From NCBI GenBank assembly GCA_000424365.1, contig AUJT01000001.1:248001-312000 (forward strand): a DNA stretch of 64,000 nt, written 5' to 3'. Below, piece by piece: positions 1 to 8,612 of the stretch. This DNA is from Lachnospiraceae bacterium NK4A144 (lineage in GTDB: Bacteria; Bacillota; Clostridia; Lachnospirales; Lachnospiraceae). Below the pieces are notes generated by a model that worked only from the letters and a program-made list of their open reading frames with translations, was not told the DNA's origin and ran no database searches. A program made the translations under genes and the position numbers. The stretch's first letter is position 1. The number at the start of each line of letters is the position of its first letter.

Positions 1-1
1 A

Positions 2-1294
2 AAATATTCAAGAAGCGTATCCATCATCGGTGTAGGCTGTACACCCTTTATGTATACGGTAGATAACGAAGAAACTAACGGACTTACAGAAGGCGAGCTT
101 TTCGGCTATGCCGCTCTTAAGGCAATGGAAGATGCCGGTGTAAACCCTCAGGATGTGGATTTCTATTTCCATGGATGCGCAAGCCCGCTTAACGGATCAA
201 ATTACCTTACACCAAACGTACAGATCGCAAACTGGTTTGGAATGAAGGGAAAGGGTTCTATCCATCATTCCGAGGCATGCTGCACAGGCTATCTCGCAAT
301 CGAACAGGCTGTGAATGCTGTTGCTTCCGGAAAGTATGACTGTGTACTTACAGGCGCAGTTGAATTTGGCGACAGCACACCGAGCCCTGCGGATAATGTA
401 GAAACTCCGAAGCATCCGTATAAGCGTGACAAGATGACTATGGAGAAGTTCCTTAAGACAACTTCATGGCTCTATGACCGCACCTATACCAGAAGTCTCA
501 TGGCAGGACAGGAGCTTATCTATGATGACGCTGCTGAGTGGTATGTACGTACAAGAGGAATTTCTGCTGAGGATATGAATAAGACTCTCAATGCAATGTG
601 CATAAATAACAGAAGAAATGCTTCTGTTAATCCTCTTGCTATCGAAAGAACAACTTACGAGGAACTTGCGGAGAAGGCAGGAATGACACTTGATGAGTAC
701 ATGAACTCACCATATAACCCGAAGATGGGTGATTTCCTCCGTGCCGGCGGTCTGGAGCTTAAGTGTGACGGTGCTGCAGCATGTATCGTATGTGCAACAG
801 AAAAGATCCCGGAGATCGCAAAGAATCTGAAGCATAAGCCTATTGAGGTTCTTGGCATCGGAAGCGCAGCATGTGAAGCAACTACACCTCACTTTGAAGT
901 TCGTGCAACAGAAGAAGCCGTAAAGCAGGTATATGAGTCAACAGGACTTTCCGGGGATGATCTGGATCTGTTCTTTGCAAACGACTTTATTATCACATCT
1001 CACCTTGTTTCAGCAGAAATCGCAGGATATCTGCCTTACGGTGAGGGCTGGAAATATATCTGTGACGGACGTACTGCATGGGATGGAGATAAGCCTATCA
1101 ACTCTAACGGTGGAAGAACTTCCTTTGGACATGCCCACGCTGCATCAGGTCTTGCTGATATGTATGAAGCCTGCAAGCAGATGTGGAATGAATGCGGCGA
1201 TCGTCAGGTAAAGAAACTGCCGAAAACAACAATGCTTCGCGGATATGGCGGCGCTCAGAATGTAGCTGCTATCATCATTCGGACAATGGACTGA
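2..1294 (+). CDS. Thiolase-like protein (SCP2-thiolase / lipid-transfer type), 5' end outside window
   Basis: The reading frame is open from base 2, and the residues before the first Met (SIIGVGCTPF) match the usual thiolase N-terminus, so the true start lies upstream. The nucleophile region reads SEACCTGY and a late His motif reads FGHAHAASG. The C-terminal GYGGAQN stretch lacks the second catalytic Cys of classical degradative thiolases; this is typical of SCP2-thiolase-like proteins, which often pair with a DUF35 OB-fold protein. The next gene, 15 nt downstream, is such a protein, so the two probably form a complex acting on an acyl-CoA or acyl-ACP. Claisen condensation or retro-aldol cleavage are both possible; the substrate cannot be read from sequence. 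Confidence 0.8.
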   Translation, partial: KYSRSVSIIGVGCTPFMYTVDNEETNGLTEGELFGYAALKAMEDAGVNPQDVDFYFHGCASPLNGSNYLTPNVQIANWFGMKGKGSIHHSEACCTGYLAIEQAVNAVASGKYDCVLTGAVEFGDSTPSPADNVETPKHPYKRDKMTMEKFLKTTSWLYDRTYTRSLMAGQELIYDDAAEWYVRTRGISAEDMNKTLNAMCINNRRNASVNPLAIERTTYEELAEKAGMTLDEYMNSPYNPKMGDFLRAGGLELKCDGAAACIVCATEKIPEIAKNLKHKPIEVLGIGSAACEATTPHFEVRATEEAVKQVYESTGLSGDDLDLFFANDFIITSHLVSAEIAGYLPYGEGWKYICDGRTAWDGDKPINSNGGRTSFGHAHAASGLADMYEACKQMWNECGDRQVKKLPKTTMLRGYGGAQNVAAIIIRTMD

Positions 1295-1309
1295 CAGGGA
1301 GGATTTACC

Positions 1310-1732
1310 ATGGCTATTAAATTAGAGAAGATCGTTGAAAAATTTTATCTTTCCCTGGAAGAAGGGAAAATCATGGGACGCAAGTGTCCGAAGTGCGGAC
1401 ATGTAGAGTTTCCGCCGGTATATGCATGCAATGAATGTGGAAATTACGAGACTGAATGGGTAGAACTCAGCGGAAAAGCAAAGCTTCATTCCATCGTTCT
1501 TCCGGCAGCTCTTTCTTCAAAGCCTGAGTACAAAAAAATGGGCAAGTACGCATACGGCGAAGTTGAGATCGAAGAAGGAACAAGACTTAACGCAGTTGTC
1601 CGCGGTATCAGCAGGAAAAACCGTGCAGAACTTACAGAGAAGCTTCCGCTCAATATCCATGCATCGATCATCGACCGTGACGGCGGATTTAAGACAGTTG
1701 TATTTGATCTGGATGAAGAATACACGAACTGA
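1310..1732 (+). CDS. DUF35 OB-fold protein with N-terminal zinc ribbon
   Basis: A 140-residue protein with a rubredoxin-like zinc ribbon near residues 25-43 (CPKCGH ... CNECG, two CxxC pairs) followed by an OB-fold segment. This is the architecture of DUF35/ChsH2-type partners of thiolase-like enzymes, which bind the CoA portion or stabilise the partner's active site. The ATG follows a GGGAGG ribosome site. It sits directly behind the thiolase-like gene, which supports a heteromeric complex. The specific reaction is not evident. Confidence 0.8.
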   Translation: MAIKLEKIVEKFYLSLEEGKIMGRKCPKCGHVEFPPVYACNECGNYETEWVELSGKAKLHSIVLPAALSSKPEYKKMGKYAYGEVEIEEGTRLNAVVRGISRKNRAELTEKLPLNIHASIIDRDGGFKTVVFDLDEEYTN

Positions 1733-1737
1733 GAATT

Positions 1738-1835
1738 GCGTGATGCTACGAACACTTGGCGAACGTTAGTGAGCTTAGTGAGAGTGTATGCAGAGCTGCT
1801 TCGCAAGAAGCGGAGCAATTCGTGTCATAGATAAA
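1738..1835. repeat. Palindromic spacer element inside the operon
   Basis: The spacer between the OB-fold gene and the ACP gene contains a hairpin with a GCAA tetraloop (GCTTC-GCAA-GAAGC near 1798-1811), flanked by outer complementary pieces (ACGAACAC near 1747 and GTGT/ATTCGT near 1820-1830). It has no U tract, so it is not a standard terminator. It looks like a small intergenic palindromic repeat or mRNA-processing hairpin; the function is unknown. Confidence 0.4.
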
Positions 1836-1863
1836 GATATAAAGAAAAAAGGAGATAGAAACA

Positions 1864-2103
1864 ATGTCAAGACAGGAAATTTTAGAGCAGGTTTTAAATA
1901 TGGTAGCAATGTCCTATAAGAAGGATGTTTCAGAGCTTTCTGAGTCAACTTCTTTTAAGACTGACTTAAACGGAGCATCTGTACAGATGGTAGCACTTGT
2001 ATCCGAGATCGAGAATGAACTTGATGTAGCTCTCATGCTCGCTGACGCAAGCGGATGTGAAACAATCGCAGATCTTATCGACCTTATCGAAGAAGAGCTG
2101 TAA
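1864..2103 (+). CDS. Acyl carrier protein (specialised, non-FAS copy)
   Basis: A 79-residue acidic four-helix protein of acyl carrier size. The attachment serine is most likely in NGASVQMVAL, at the place of the DSL motif of housekeeping ACPs, so the motif is GAS rather than DSL. It is clearly different from the acpP copy near 58.9 kb, which has a normal DSL. A GGAGA ribosome site lies 8-12 nt before the ATG. It lies between the thiolase-like pair and the phosphate acyltransferase, with a phosphopantetheinyl transferase at the end of the operon, so it probably carries the acyl intermediate of this operon on phosphopantetheine. Confidence 0.8.
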   Translation: MSRQEILEQVLNMVAMSYKKDVSELSESTSFKTDLNGASVQMVALVSEIENELDVALMLADASGCETIADLIDLIEEEL

Positions 2104-2113
2104 GAGGGAAAAA

Positions 2114-3118
2114 ATGAGTGTAATAGACAAGATTTTTGAGAAAGCAAAGTTAAATCCTCAGCGTGTGGCTTTTCCGGAAGCTCTCAATGAAAAGATGATG
2201 CAGGCCGCATACGAAGCAGGCTCCGAGGGATATATCATTCCGATACTCGTAGGAGATAAGGCTGAGATCAAAGCTGCCATCAAAGAGCGCGGTTATGAAG
2301 AAAGTGTATTCAGGATCGTCGATGTTAATGACGAAGAGTACAAAACACTTCTTGTTGAAAAGTATACAGCACTTCCTGACACACGCTTGAAAGAAAAAGC
2401 GCTTCGCCGCCGCATGGAAGATAAGCTCCAGTTTGCAATGGTAATGCAGGCATCAGATGAAGCAGATGTAACATTTGCAGGAATCGACTATACAACAGGT
2501 GACGTACTTCTTGCAGGTCAGATGATAATCGGCATGAAGCCCGGTATAGCAACTATTTCCAGTATCGGTCTCTGCGATATCCCGGGATATGAGGGAAGCG
2601 AAGGATCACTTCTCGCGATCGGTGACAGTGCTGTATGTACAAATCCGAATTCTGAACAGCTCGCAAGTATCGCTATTTCTGCATGTGATACAGTAAAGTC
2701 TCTTCTTGACTGGGAGCCGAGATGCGCATGTGTCTGCTACTCAACTCTCGGAAGTGGACAGGGTGAACTTGTAGATAAGGTTACAGAAGCTGTAAAGATC
2801 GCAAATGAGCTCCGTCCTGATCTGGCGATAGACGGTGAATTCCAGCTCGACGCAGCGATCAATCCTGCTGTCGCAAAAAAGAAAGTCGGCAGAGAGAGTA
2901 AGGTTGCAGGTCAGGCAAATGTCGTGATCTGGCCGGATCTCAATGTCGGAAATGTAGCTGTAAAGCTTATCCAGCAGTTCGGTCATGCGGATGCTTACGG
3001 TCCGATGCTTCAGGGCTTTAAGAAAGTGGTTTGTGATTGCTCCAGAAGCGCACCGGTGTCAGAGCTTAAAGGAAATATCGTGATCAGTGCAGTAAGAGCG
3101 GCAGGTGAAAAGAGATGA
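2114..3118 (+). CDS. Phosphate acyltransferase (Pta/Ptb family)
   Basis: A 334-residue member of the phosphate acetyl/butyryltransferase family, converting acyl-CoA plus phosphate to acyl-phosphate plus CoA. The C-terminal half has the family pattern STLGSGQGELVDKV, IDGEFQLDAAI, ANVVIWPDLN and GPMLQG. Length and these motifs are closer to acetyl-type Pta than to the shorter butyryl-type enzymes, but the next gene is butyrate kinase. I chose the ATG at 2114 because GAGGG lies 5-9 nt before it; an upstream in-frame ATG at 2057 would overlap the ACP gene by 47 nt. The stop overlaps the kinase start (ATGA), indicating coupled translation. Confidence 0.85.
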   Translation: MSVIDKIFEKAKLNPQRVAFPEALNEKMMQAAYEAGSEGYIIPILVGDKAEIKAAIKERGYEESVFRIVDVNDEEYKTLLVEKYTALPDTRLKEKALRRRMEDKLQFAMVMQASDEADVTFAGIDYTTGDVLLAGQMIIGMKPGIATISSIGLCDIPGYEGSEGSLLAIGDSAVCTNPNSEQLASIAISACDTVKSLLDWEPRCACVCYSTLGSGQGELVDKVTEAVKIANELRPDLAIDGEFQLDAAINPAVAKKKVGRESKVAGQANVVIWPDLNVGNVAVKLIQQFGHADAYGPMLQGFKKVVCDCSRSAPVSELKGNIVISAVRAAGEKR

Positions 3119-4248
3119 AAAAATATAAGGTATTTGCAATAAATCCCGGATCGACTTCCACCAAGATCGCTCTATTTGAGGGTGACGAGTGCATTTATAC
3201 ACAGAATGTATCTCATGACGCCGGAGAACTCGCAAAGTATGAAACTATAAGTGACCAGCTTCCGTATCGCAGAAATATGATCTTTGATCTCTTAAAGGAA
3301 GCAAATGTCTCAATAGATGACGTTGACGTATTTGTAGGTCGCGGCGGCGGACTCTTTGCTATGGAAGGCGGCACATATGAGATCGATGATCTGATCCTTG
3401 AGCATGCACGTACAATGGCAAACGGTGTCGTTCATCCGGCATCACTCGGTCCTCAGCTCGCAGCAGAGTTTGCATCAAAAAATGGTGCCAGAGCAATGGT
3501 AGTTAATCCGCCTGATGTAGACGAGTACCAGGATCTTGCCAGAATGACCGGTATCAAAGGCGTATACCGTACAGCACATCTTCATTCACTTAACTTAAAA
3601 GAAACTGCGATACGTCACAGTAAAAACGTCCTTCATAAAAAGTATGAAGACTGTAATTTTATCGTGTGCCATATCGGAGGCGGTGTATCTGTATCTGCTC
3701 ACAGAAAAGGAAAGATGGTCGACGGATTTGATATCGTTGGCGGAGAAGGCCCGATGGCACCTACACGCTGCGGAAGCATCGCAGTTGCCGATCTTTTAAG
3801 ATACATGAAGAAAAACAATCTGAGTGCGGATGATGTAAAACCTCTTGTGACAAAAACAGGTGGTTTTGTAAGCCATACAGGAATCTCAAGCGCAGTCGAG
3901 CTGAAAGAAAGAGCTGCCAAAGGCGATAAATACGCAGAAATGGTATGGCACAGCATGATCTATCAGATAGAGAAGTGCATAGGATCTATGGCTGCGGTTC
4001 TTCACGGTGAAGTTGACGGTATCCTCCTCGGAGGAGGCATGGCGTACAATGATGATCTCGTGCAGTTCATAAAGGACGCATGTTCTTTTATTGCACCTGT
4101 ATTCGCTTATCCCGGTGAATTCGAAATGGAAGCCATGGCAGCCGGTGCGATCCGTGTGCTGAACGGTGAAGAAGAACTCAAGAAATATACCGGAAAGCCT
4201 ATTTTTACCGGATTTACTTTTGACCCTGACATCATTTTGAGTGACTAA
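3115..4248 (+). CDS. buk: Butyrate kinase
   Basis: A 377-residue ASKHA-fold acyl kinase making ATP and a carboxylate from an acyl-phosphate. Visible are the phosphate-1 motif NPGSTSTKIALF (residues 10-21), GRGGG near 77, HIGGGVSVSAH near 190 and the adenosine motif GILLGGGMAYND near 303. It overlaps the phosphate acyltransferase stop by 4 nt, so the two form the classical acyl-CoA to acid pair. The C-terminus is odd: after KPIFTGF the protein runs on as TFDPDIILSD, and this tail is encoded by a copy of a dispersed repeat found elsewhere only between genes (see 4213-4235). The core enzyme looks intact. Confidence 0.92.
   Translation: MKKYKVFAINPGSTSTKIALFEGDECIYTQNVSHDAGELAKYETISDQLPYRRNMIFDLLKEANVSIDDVDVFVGRGGGLFAMEGGTYEIDDLILEHARTMANGVVHPASLGPQLAAEFASKNGARAMVVNPPDVDEYQDLARMTGIKGVYRTAHLHSLNLKETAIRHSKNVLHKKYEDCNFIVCHIGGGVSVSAHRKGKMVDGFDIVGGEGPMAPTRCGSIAVADLLRYMKKNNLSADDVKPLVTKTGGFVSHTGISSAVELKERAAKGDKYAEMVWHSMIYQIEKCIGSMAAVLHGEVDGILLGGGMAYNDDLVQFIKDACSFIAPVFAYPGEFEMEAMAAGAIRVLNGEEELKKYTGKPIFTGFTFDPDIILSD
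4213..4235 (+). repeat. Dispersed palindromic-repeat half-site within buk
   Basis: These 23 bases are identical to 12572-12594 (core ACTTTTGACCCTGACATCAT preceded by TTT) and near-identical to copies around 17.0, 17.4 and 58.7 kb. Here the repeat is translated as FTFDPDII, the tail of butyrate kinase. All other copies are intergenic. Confidence 0.75.
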
Positions 4249-4257
4249 GGTGAGATC

Positions 4258-4758
4258 ATGTCTGAGAAAACTATAAATAAAATAACGCTTGCATTGGGGA
4301 TAGCTCTGCTTCCCCCAATATGGGCGGTTCTGTCTCCTTATGCCGGGATCACGACAGGCGCTGTTGCGCTTATCTGCGCAGGATTATATGTAACTAATGG
4401 AAATAAGGTAAGTGATGCATTGAAGATCACACTTGGATTTCTATGCGGTGACATCTGGGCAGTACTTGCTGTTTTTATAATGGAGAAACTGTCATTTAAC
4501 CCAAATGCAGAACTTTATGGTACACTTTTTGTACTCGGAGGAATTGCAGTACTTATAGGTGAGACCATACCGAAATATATCTTTACCCCGGCATGGCTCT
4601 GCGGATGGGCAATCGGACTCACTATAATGGGACCTATGAAGATAGCCGACATTGGCACGCTTCCGATACAGATAGGTGCTGCGATGATAGCCGGAGTAAT
4701 CTATGTTGGAATCGGCGTAGACGCATTTCAGAAAAAACTGATCAGGATTTTTTCGTAG
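4258..4758 (+). CDS. DUF1097-like membrane protein
   Basis: A 166-residue integral membrane protein with about five hydrophobic segments and few charged residues, ending in a short basic tail. Size and the pattern of small-residue-rich helices (GAVALICAGLYV, LFVLGGIAVLIGETIP) resemble DUF1097 inner membrane proteins, whose function is not known. It begins 9 nt after buk with a GGTGA ribosome site, so it belongs to the operon. A role in moving the acid product or a cofactor across the membrane would be pure inference. Confidence 0.6.
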   Translation: MSEKTINKITLALGIALLPPIWAVLSPYAGITTGAVALICAGLYVTNGNKVSDALKITLGFLCGDIWAVLAVFIMEKLSFNPNAELYGTLFVLGGIAVLIGETIPKYIFTPAWLCGWAIGLTIMGPMKIADIGTLPIQIGAAMIAGVIYVGIGVDAFQKKLIRIFS

Positions 4759-4805
4759 CGAGTCAGAACCCATAAAGATCTGAACAGTTACGTTATAGTG
4801 AGCAT

Positions 4806-5567
4806 ATGATCGAAAAGATAAAGATTTCAGACAGACTTTATATGCTGAAAGATAGCATGGACTGCTATTCAAACTTAATAATCGGCAGTGAAAAAGCGTT
4901 GCTGTTTGACACAGGAAGCGGAGCTGATGATCTGAAAACGGCAGTTCGTCAGATCACAGGGCTGCCGCTCCTTGTGATAGCAAGCCACGGACACTTTGAC
5001 CATATCGGAGGAAGTTATCAATTTGACGAAGTTTACCTCTCCTGTAAAGACAGAAATATCGTCGAGTCCTATGAGGTGGAAAAACTCCGTGAATGGATCG
5101 GAAAAGAAGATTATGATCCAAAGGGATTTCAGAGAATAAAGGATCTGGATTTCGACGGGTTTTCGCTTGGAGATATAGAAGGACAGATCATAGAGCTTCC
5201 CGGACACAGCAGAGGATCCGTTGGCGTATATTTTCCTGAAATGAAGCTGCTTCTAAGCGGAGATTCACTGACTCCCGTGATGTGTCTTTTTTTCAAAAAT
5301 CACGGAACTGTGCTTGATGAACTGGAAACTCTTGAAAAAGTGAAGAAACTTGGAGTCGCACATTTTTTAACTGCTCACAGTGACAAAATTATGAACGTTT
5401 CTATCCTGGACAGAATGACAGAATGTCTAAAAAACTGTAAGGGAAAGAAATTTCTAAAATATCGTTATAGTAAACCACCCTTTAGCGAAGGATATTTTCA
5501 TCTGTACTCAATGAAAGATGAGCCGGTGGGCGTGATAGTAGAGAGTTTAGAGGAAGTGAGTGAATAA
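4806..5567 (+). CDS. Metallo-beta-lactamase-fold hydrolase
   Basis: A 253-residue MBL-fold protein. The metal motif HGHFDHIGG (near residues 59-67) gives HxHxDH, a third His lies in ELPGHSRGSV, the bridging Asp in LLSGDSL, and a late His in FLTAHSDK. This is the glyoxalase II / thioesterase-like subgroup rather than an antibiotic-degrading enzyme. In an operon with an ACP and CoA-thioester enzymes, hydrolysis of an acyl thioester is a reasonable inference. Its stop overlaps the start of the phosphopantetheinyl transferase. Confidence 0.85.
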   Translation: MIEKIKISDRLYMLKDSMDCYSNLIIGSEKALLFDTGSGADDLKTAVRQITGLPLLVIASHGHFDHIGGSYQFDEVYLSCKDRNIVESYEVEKLREWIGKEDYDPKGFQRIKDLDFDGFSLGDIEGQIIELPGHSRGSVGVYFPEMKLLLSGDSLTPVMCLFFKNHGTVLDELETLEKVKKLGVAHFLTAHSDKIMNVSILDRMTECLKNCKGKKFLKYRYSKPPFSEGYFHLYSMKDEPVGVIVESLEEVSE

Positions 5568-6195
5568 GATAAATAAGCCAAAAATTGAAATACACCTTCT
5601 GAATATTGATGATATAGATATGAGCGATGACGAGGTCAGGTCTGTCATCGCTCCGTTTTATATCCGTAAGGCAGAGGCGATCAAAAGTATAAACGGTCAA
5701 AAGGCAGAGATCGGAGCAGGGTATCTATTGTTTAAGTATCTGGGAGTGAAGACAGACGAGGATCTGAAACATAATGAATACGGAAAGCCATCATTAAAAG
5801 CACGAGGTGAAATGACGGAATTTAGCCTGTCACACAGCGGAAAATATGTGGTACTTGCAGTCTCTGATATACCGATCGGTGTAGATATCGAGAGCAGGGA
5901 AAATGTAACACTTAGTGTTTTAAGAAGAGTTTTGCCGGATAAACAATATAAAAAACTGGTTGAAAAAGACTATTCAGGGGAAGTGATCCTCGATAAGAAC
6001 GGAAAAATCACTCCGTGCAGAGATGAAAAACTGATGTATACAAAAAAATGGACATCTGTCGAAGCAGTACTGAAGGCCATAGGGAAGGGATTTTATCTGG
6101 ATCCTTCTATGGAAGAAAGCTTTATGGATGGCTGGAATCTTTTTAGTTTACAGGCAGATGACGAATATGTGATAAGTGTGGCAATTGGGCGCTGA
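5560..6195 (+). CDS. 4'-phosphopantetheinyl transferase, Sfp type
   Basis: A 211-residue protein transferring phosphopantetheine from CoA to a carrier-protein serine. The magnesium-binding motif IGVDIESRENV lies near residue 107, and the second motif WTSVEAVLKAIGKG near residue 165 matches the family WxxxEAxxK pattern. The start is GTG at 5560, overlapping the preceding stop, with an AGAGG ribosome site 7 nt upstream. Ending the operon that carries an atypical ACP, it probably activates that ACP. It may also serve other carrier proteins in the cell; no AcpS is visible in this window. Confidence 0.88.
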   Translation: MNKINKPKIEIHLLNIDDIDMSDDEVRSVIAPFYIRKAEAIKSINGQKAEIGAGYLLFKYLGVKTDEDLKHNEYGKPSLKARGEMTEFSLSHSGKYVVLAVSDIPIGVDIESRENVTLSVLRRVLPDKQYKKLVEKDYSGEVILDKNGKITPCRDEKLMYTKKWTSVEAVLKAIGKGFYLDPSMEESFMDGWNLFSLQADDEYVISVAIGR

Positions 6196-6254
6196 TGATG
6201 AAAATTCATCGGCGTCGTTTAGTACTCAATAAAATGCACAAAAGGGGTGACAAA

Positions 6255-6346
6255 ATGTTGTACACTGTATGAGAAGATAGCAGCTTATCTGCTGGTCTTT
6301 GCAGAGGGTAGCTCTGCCTCGAAGTTAAATGGGGGATGGGGAGAAT
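6255..6346 (+). promoter_or_regulatory. Structured leader before the fused MATE gene
   Basis: The 150-nt gap after the PPTase gene carries two adjacent hairpins: AGCAG (6279-6283) with CTGCT (6289-6293), and GCAGAG (6301-6306) with CTCTGC (6312-6317). They lie just before the GGGGAG ribosome site at 6338-6343. I do not recognise a known riboswitch class. It could simply be an mRNA-stability structure. Confidence 0.35.
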
Positions 6347-8602
6347 ATGCATAAGTATTTACGAGGGATATTTAAGCGCATCTTACAAATTCTGATCATC
6401 ACATTTTTAACCATTTTTATTGATTATCTGACTGTCATTTTATCCCATGATGATTCTATATGGCTTGGAGAAGCCATTGAGACAGTGGGTTCTATCATGT
6501 TTGATCCACTCGTTGGATTTGTTTCGACGCTTATCAGCAGCATAACTACGGATTATCTTACCTACCATACTTTTGAGTATAGTTTCGTGGGTTTATTTGA
6601 AGCATTTTCAGTGGCGCTGATCGGCATAATATACCGACGCCTGAGTAAAGACGAAGATAAATTCGGGGTCAAAGAGATCGTCGTTTTCAATTTCGTACAG
6701 ATTTTGGTAAATACTGTGGTTCTATATCTGGCAACGCCTCCGGGAGCCGTGCTTTTTTTCGGATTTATCATAGAGGAATGGCCTAGAGATGAATTAGAGA
6801 TTGAAATGAGGGCGCTTGGAGACAATGCATTTTCAGCATGTATTTCCGTAGCGTTGATCGGTACGGTTATGATGGCATTGTTTACTGCGATAAGGAAGCA
6901 GATAAAAGAGCACGGCAATATATCAGCTGCGTTTAAATCTATCTTAAAGATGAACTATATAAAAAAGGAATATAGAACGCGTGCTTTTGAATATTCGATA
7001 GGATTTGTTTTTGCTGTTGCGCTCACAATGGTTGACGGAGTGATCTCAGGTCATGTTCTCGGAACTGATGCATTGGCTGCGACTTCTCTTATGTTTCCGC
7101 TCGTTGCTTTTAGTTCATTCGTTTCAAATATCATCACTTCCGGATGTTCAAATCTTTGTGCTATAGCGAAAGGTGATGGGGATTACGAAAAGGCGAGAAG
7201 ACTCTTTTCGCTAGGTTTGTTTGCAACGATCATCCTTGGATTGCTGCAGTCTGTTTTGTTCTTTTTGGCGCAGGATTGGTATTTTGAATATTTTAAGTCC
7301 ACAGAAGCAATAGGGGCATTTGCAAAAGATTATTACCGGTTTTATGTTTTAGTGCCTCCATGTATGGGATTGACTGTATTTATGGATGAGATAGTTTCAT
7401 CTGACGGAGACGACATGCTTTCTTATGCCGGATATTTGACTTCATTTGCAGTCAATGTCGGTGCATCTATCGTTCTTTCTAAAGTAATGGGGATGAGCGG
7501 TCTGGCGCTCGGTACCATGTTGAGTTATGTCTGCTATATGGCAGTTGTTTCAATTCATTTTTTCAAAAAGAGCAATACATACAGGCTGCGATTCTGGTTT
7601 TCGCTTCGTGACCTTTTATTGTTTTCAAAGCATTCTTTAAAAACCAACACTACAGGGTTGTGCAAGTCTGCGGTATCCACCGCTTTTACAAAGGCCACGC
7701 TTCTTTTTTGGGGAAGTGAGTACCTGATCGCCAATACGGTACTCTGCGCGATGCTTGAAATTTACGAAATGATAAAAGGTCCTTCTGAGGCTGCGGAGTA
7801 TTTATTCGCAACGTATTCCGGTGAAAAAAACAGTGAAGGCATGAAGCTCCTTTTCAAGGAAGCATTAACGTTTTGCGTTATGTGTGGTGCTGTATTTTCA
7901 CTTTTGTTATTTTTCCTTCCAAATATAGTCCTGCTGCTTTATGGAATCGAGGATTCTCCGCTAAAAAATGAGCTTATCAAATGTATTAGATACTGTTCTG
8001 TTGGAGTGATCGCAGCAGCTGTAGGAGGATTTCTAAGTGATTATTATGGTGATACGGAAAAACCTCTGTGGTCATGTATGATGGTGATTTTCCGTACAGC
8101 ACTTTTCCCGATACTTTTCTGTGTATCTTTAGGTTTTGATGGCGGGATCGTTGCCATGGGTATAGGCATGCTTCTGTCTCAGATTTTTGCAATAGCGATT
8201 TTTTATGGATTTGTGCTTATCGTCAAGGGGAGCGAAAACATCCCATATATACTAGATGATCCTGACTTTGAAAAGGTAAAAATGAATTCCTTTGAATATA
8301 CGGCCTCCGAATACGAGCGGATCATTGACTGGATGAATGAAAATCTTAAAGAAAATGGGATAGATGAGAAAAATATTGCGGAAGCTCAAAACATAGCTCT
8401 GGCAGTCATTAAGGAAACAGGAGAAAAAAGCGGTAAAAACACTGTTCTCGGTGAGTGTGTTCTGCGTTTTACAGGTGATCCGGAGATCATTATCAAGGAC
8501 AACGGCGAACTTTTTGAACCTGCTGTTGAGAGTGAACTTCTGGATCATAATGTACTGATGTCCTGCAACAGCAATACGATACATGTAGGAAAAAGTCTGT
8601 AA
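6347..8602 (+). CDS. MATE-type transporter fused to ECF-S-like N-terminus and ATPase-like C-terminus
   Basis: A 751-residue protein in three parts. Residues about 1-190 form five to six hydrophobic helices with the look of an ECF-transporter S component (GFVSTLISSITTDYL, VGLFEAFSVALIGIIYR). Residues about 205-640 are a MATE/MOP flippase-like domain (MVDGVISGHVLGTDALAA early, then paired six-helix bundles). Residues about 655-751 are soluble and resemble the RsbW/histidine-kinase ATPase fold (AEAQNIALAVIKETGE, IIIKDNGELFEP). I prefer the ATG at 6347 over 6329 because GGGGAG lies just upstream of it. The next gene is another MATE protein, 10 nt downstream, so they probably work together. Substrate unknown. 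Confidence 0.65.
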   Translation: MHKYLRGIFKRILQILIITFLTIFIDYLTVILSHDDSIWLGEAIETVGSIMFDPLVGFVSTLISSITTDYLTYHTFEYSFVGLFEAFSVALIGIIYRRLSKDEDKFGVKEIVVFNFVQILVNTVVLYLATPPGAVLFFGFIIEEWPRDELEIEMRALGDNAFSACISVALIGTVMMALFTAIRKQIKEHGNISAAFKSILKMNYIKKEYRTRAFEYSIGFVFAVALTMVDGVISGHVLGTDALAATSLMFPLVAFSSFVSNIITSGCSNLCAIAKGDGDYEKARRLFSLGLFATIILGLLQSVLFFLAQDWYFEYFKSTEAIGAFAKDYYRFYVLVPPCMGLTVFMDEIVSSDGDDMLSYAGYLTSFAVNVGASIVLSKVMGMSGLALGTMLSYVCYMAVVSIHFFKKSNTYRLRFWFSLRDLLLFSKHSLKTNTTGLCKSAVSTAFTKATLLFWGSEYLIANTVLCAMLEIYEMIKGPSEAAEYLFATYSGEKNSEGMKLLFKEALTFCVMCGAVFSLLLFFLPNIVLLLYGIEDSPLKNELIKCIRYCSVGVIAAAVGGFLSDYYGDTEKPLWSCMMVIFRTALFPILFCVSLGFDGGIVAMGIGMLLSQIFAIAIFYGFVLIVKGSENIPYILDDPDFEKVKMNSFEYTASEYERIIDWMNENLKENGIDEKNIAEAQNIALAVIKETGEKSGKNTVLGECVLRFTGDPEIIIKDNGELFEPAVESELLDHNVLMSCNSNTIHVGKSL

Positions 8603-8612
8603 AAGGAGCTGA

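Noticed and set aside
6255-6272. Possible 5-codon leader peptide (MLYTV) before the fused MATE gene
   Set aside because: It has a plausible AGGGG site, but a frame this short arises easily by chance and no codon logic for attenuation is seen.
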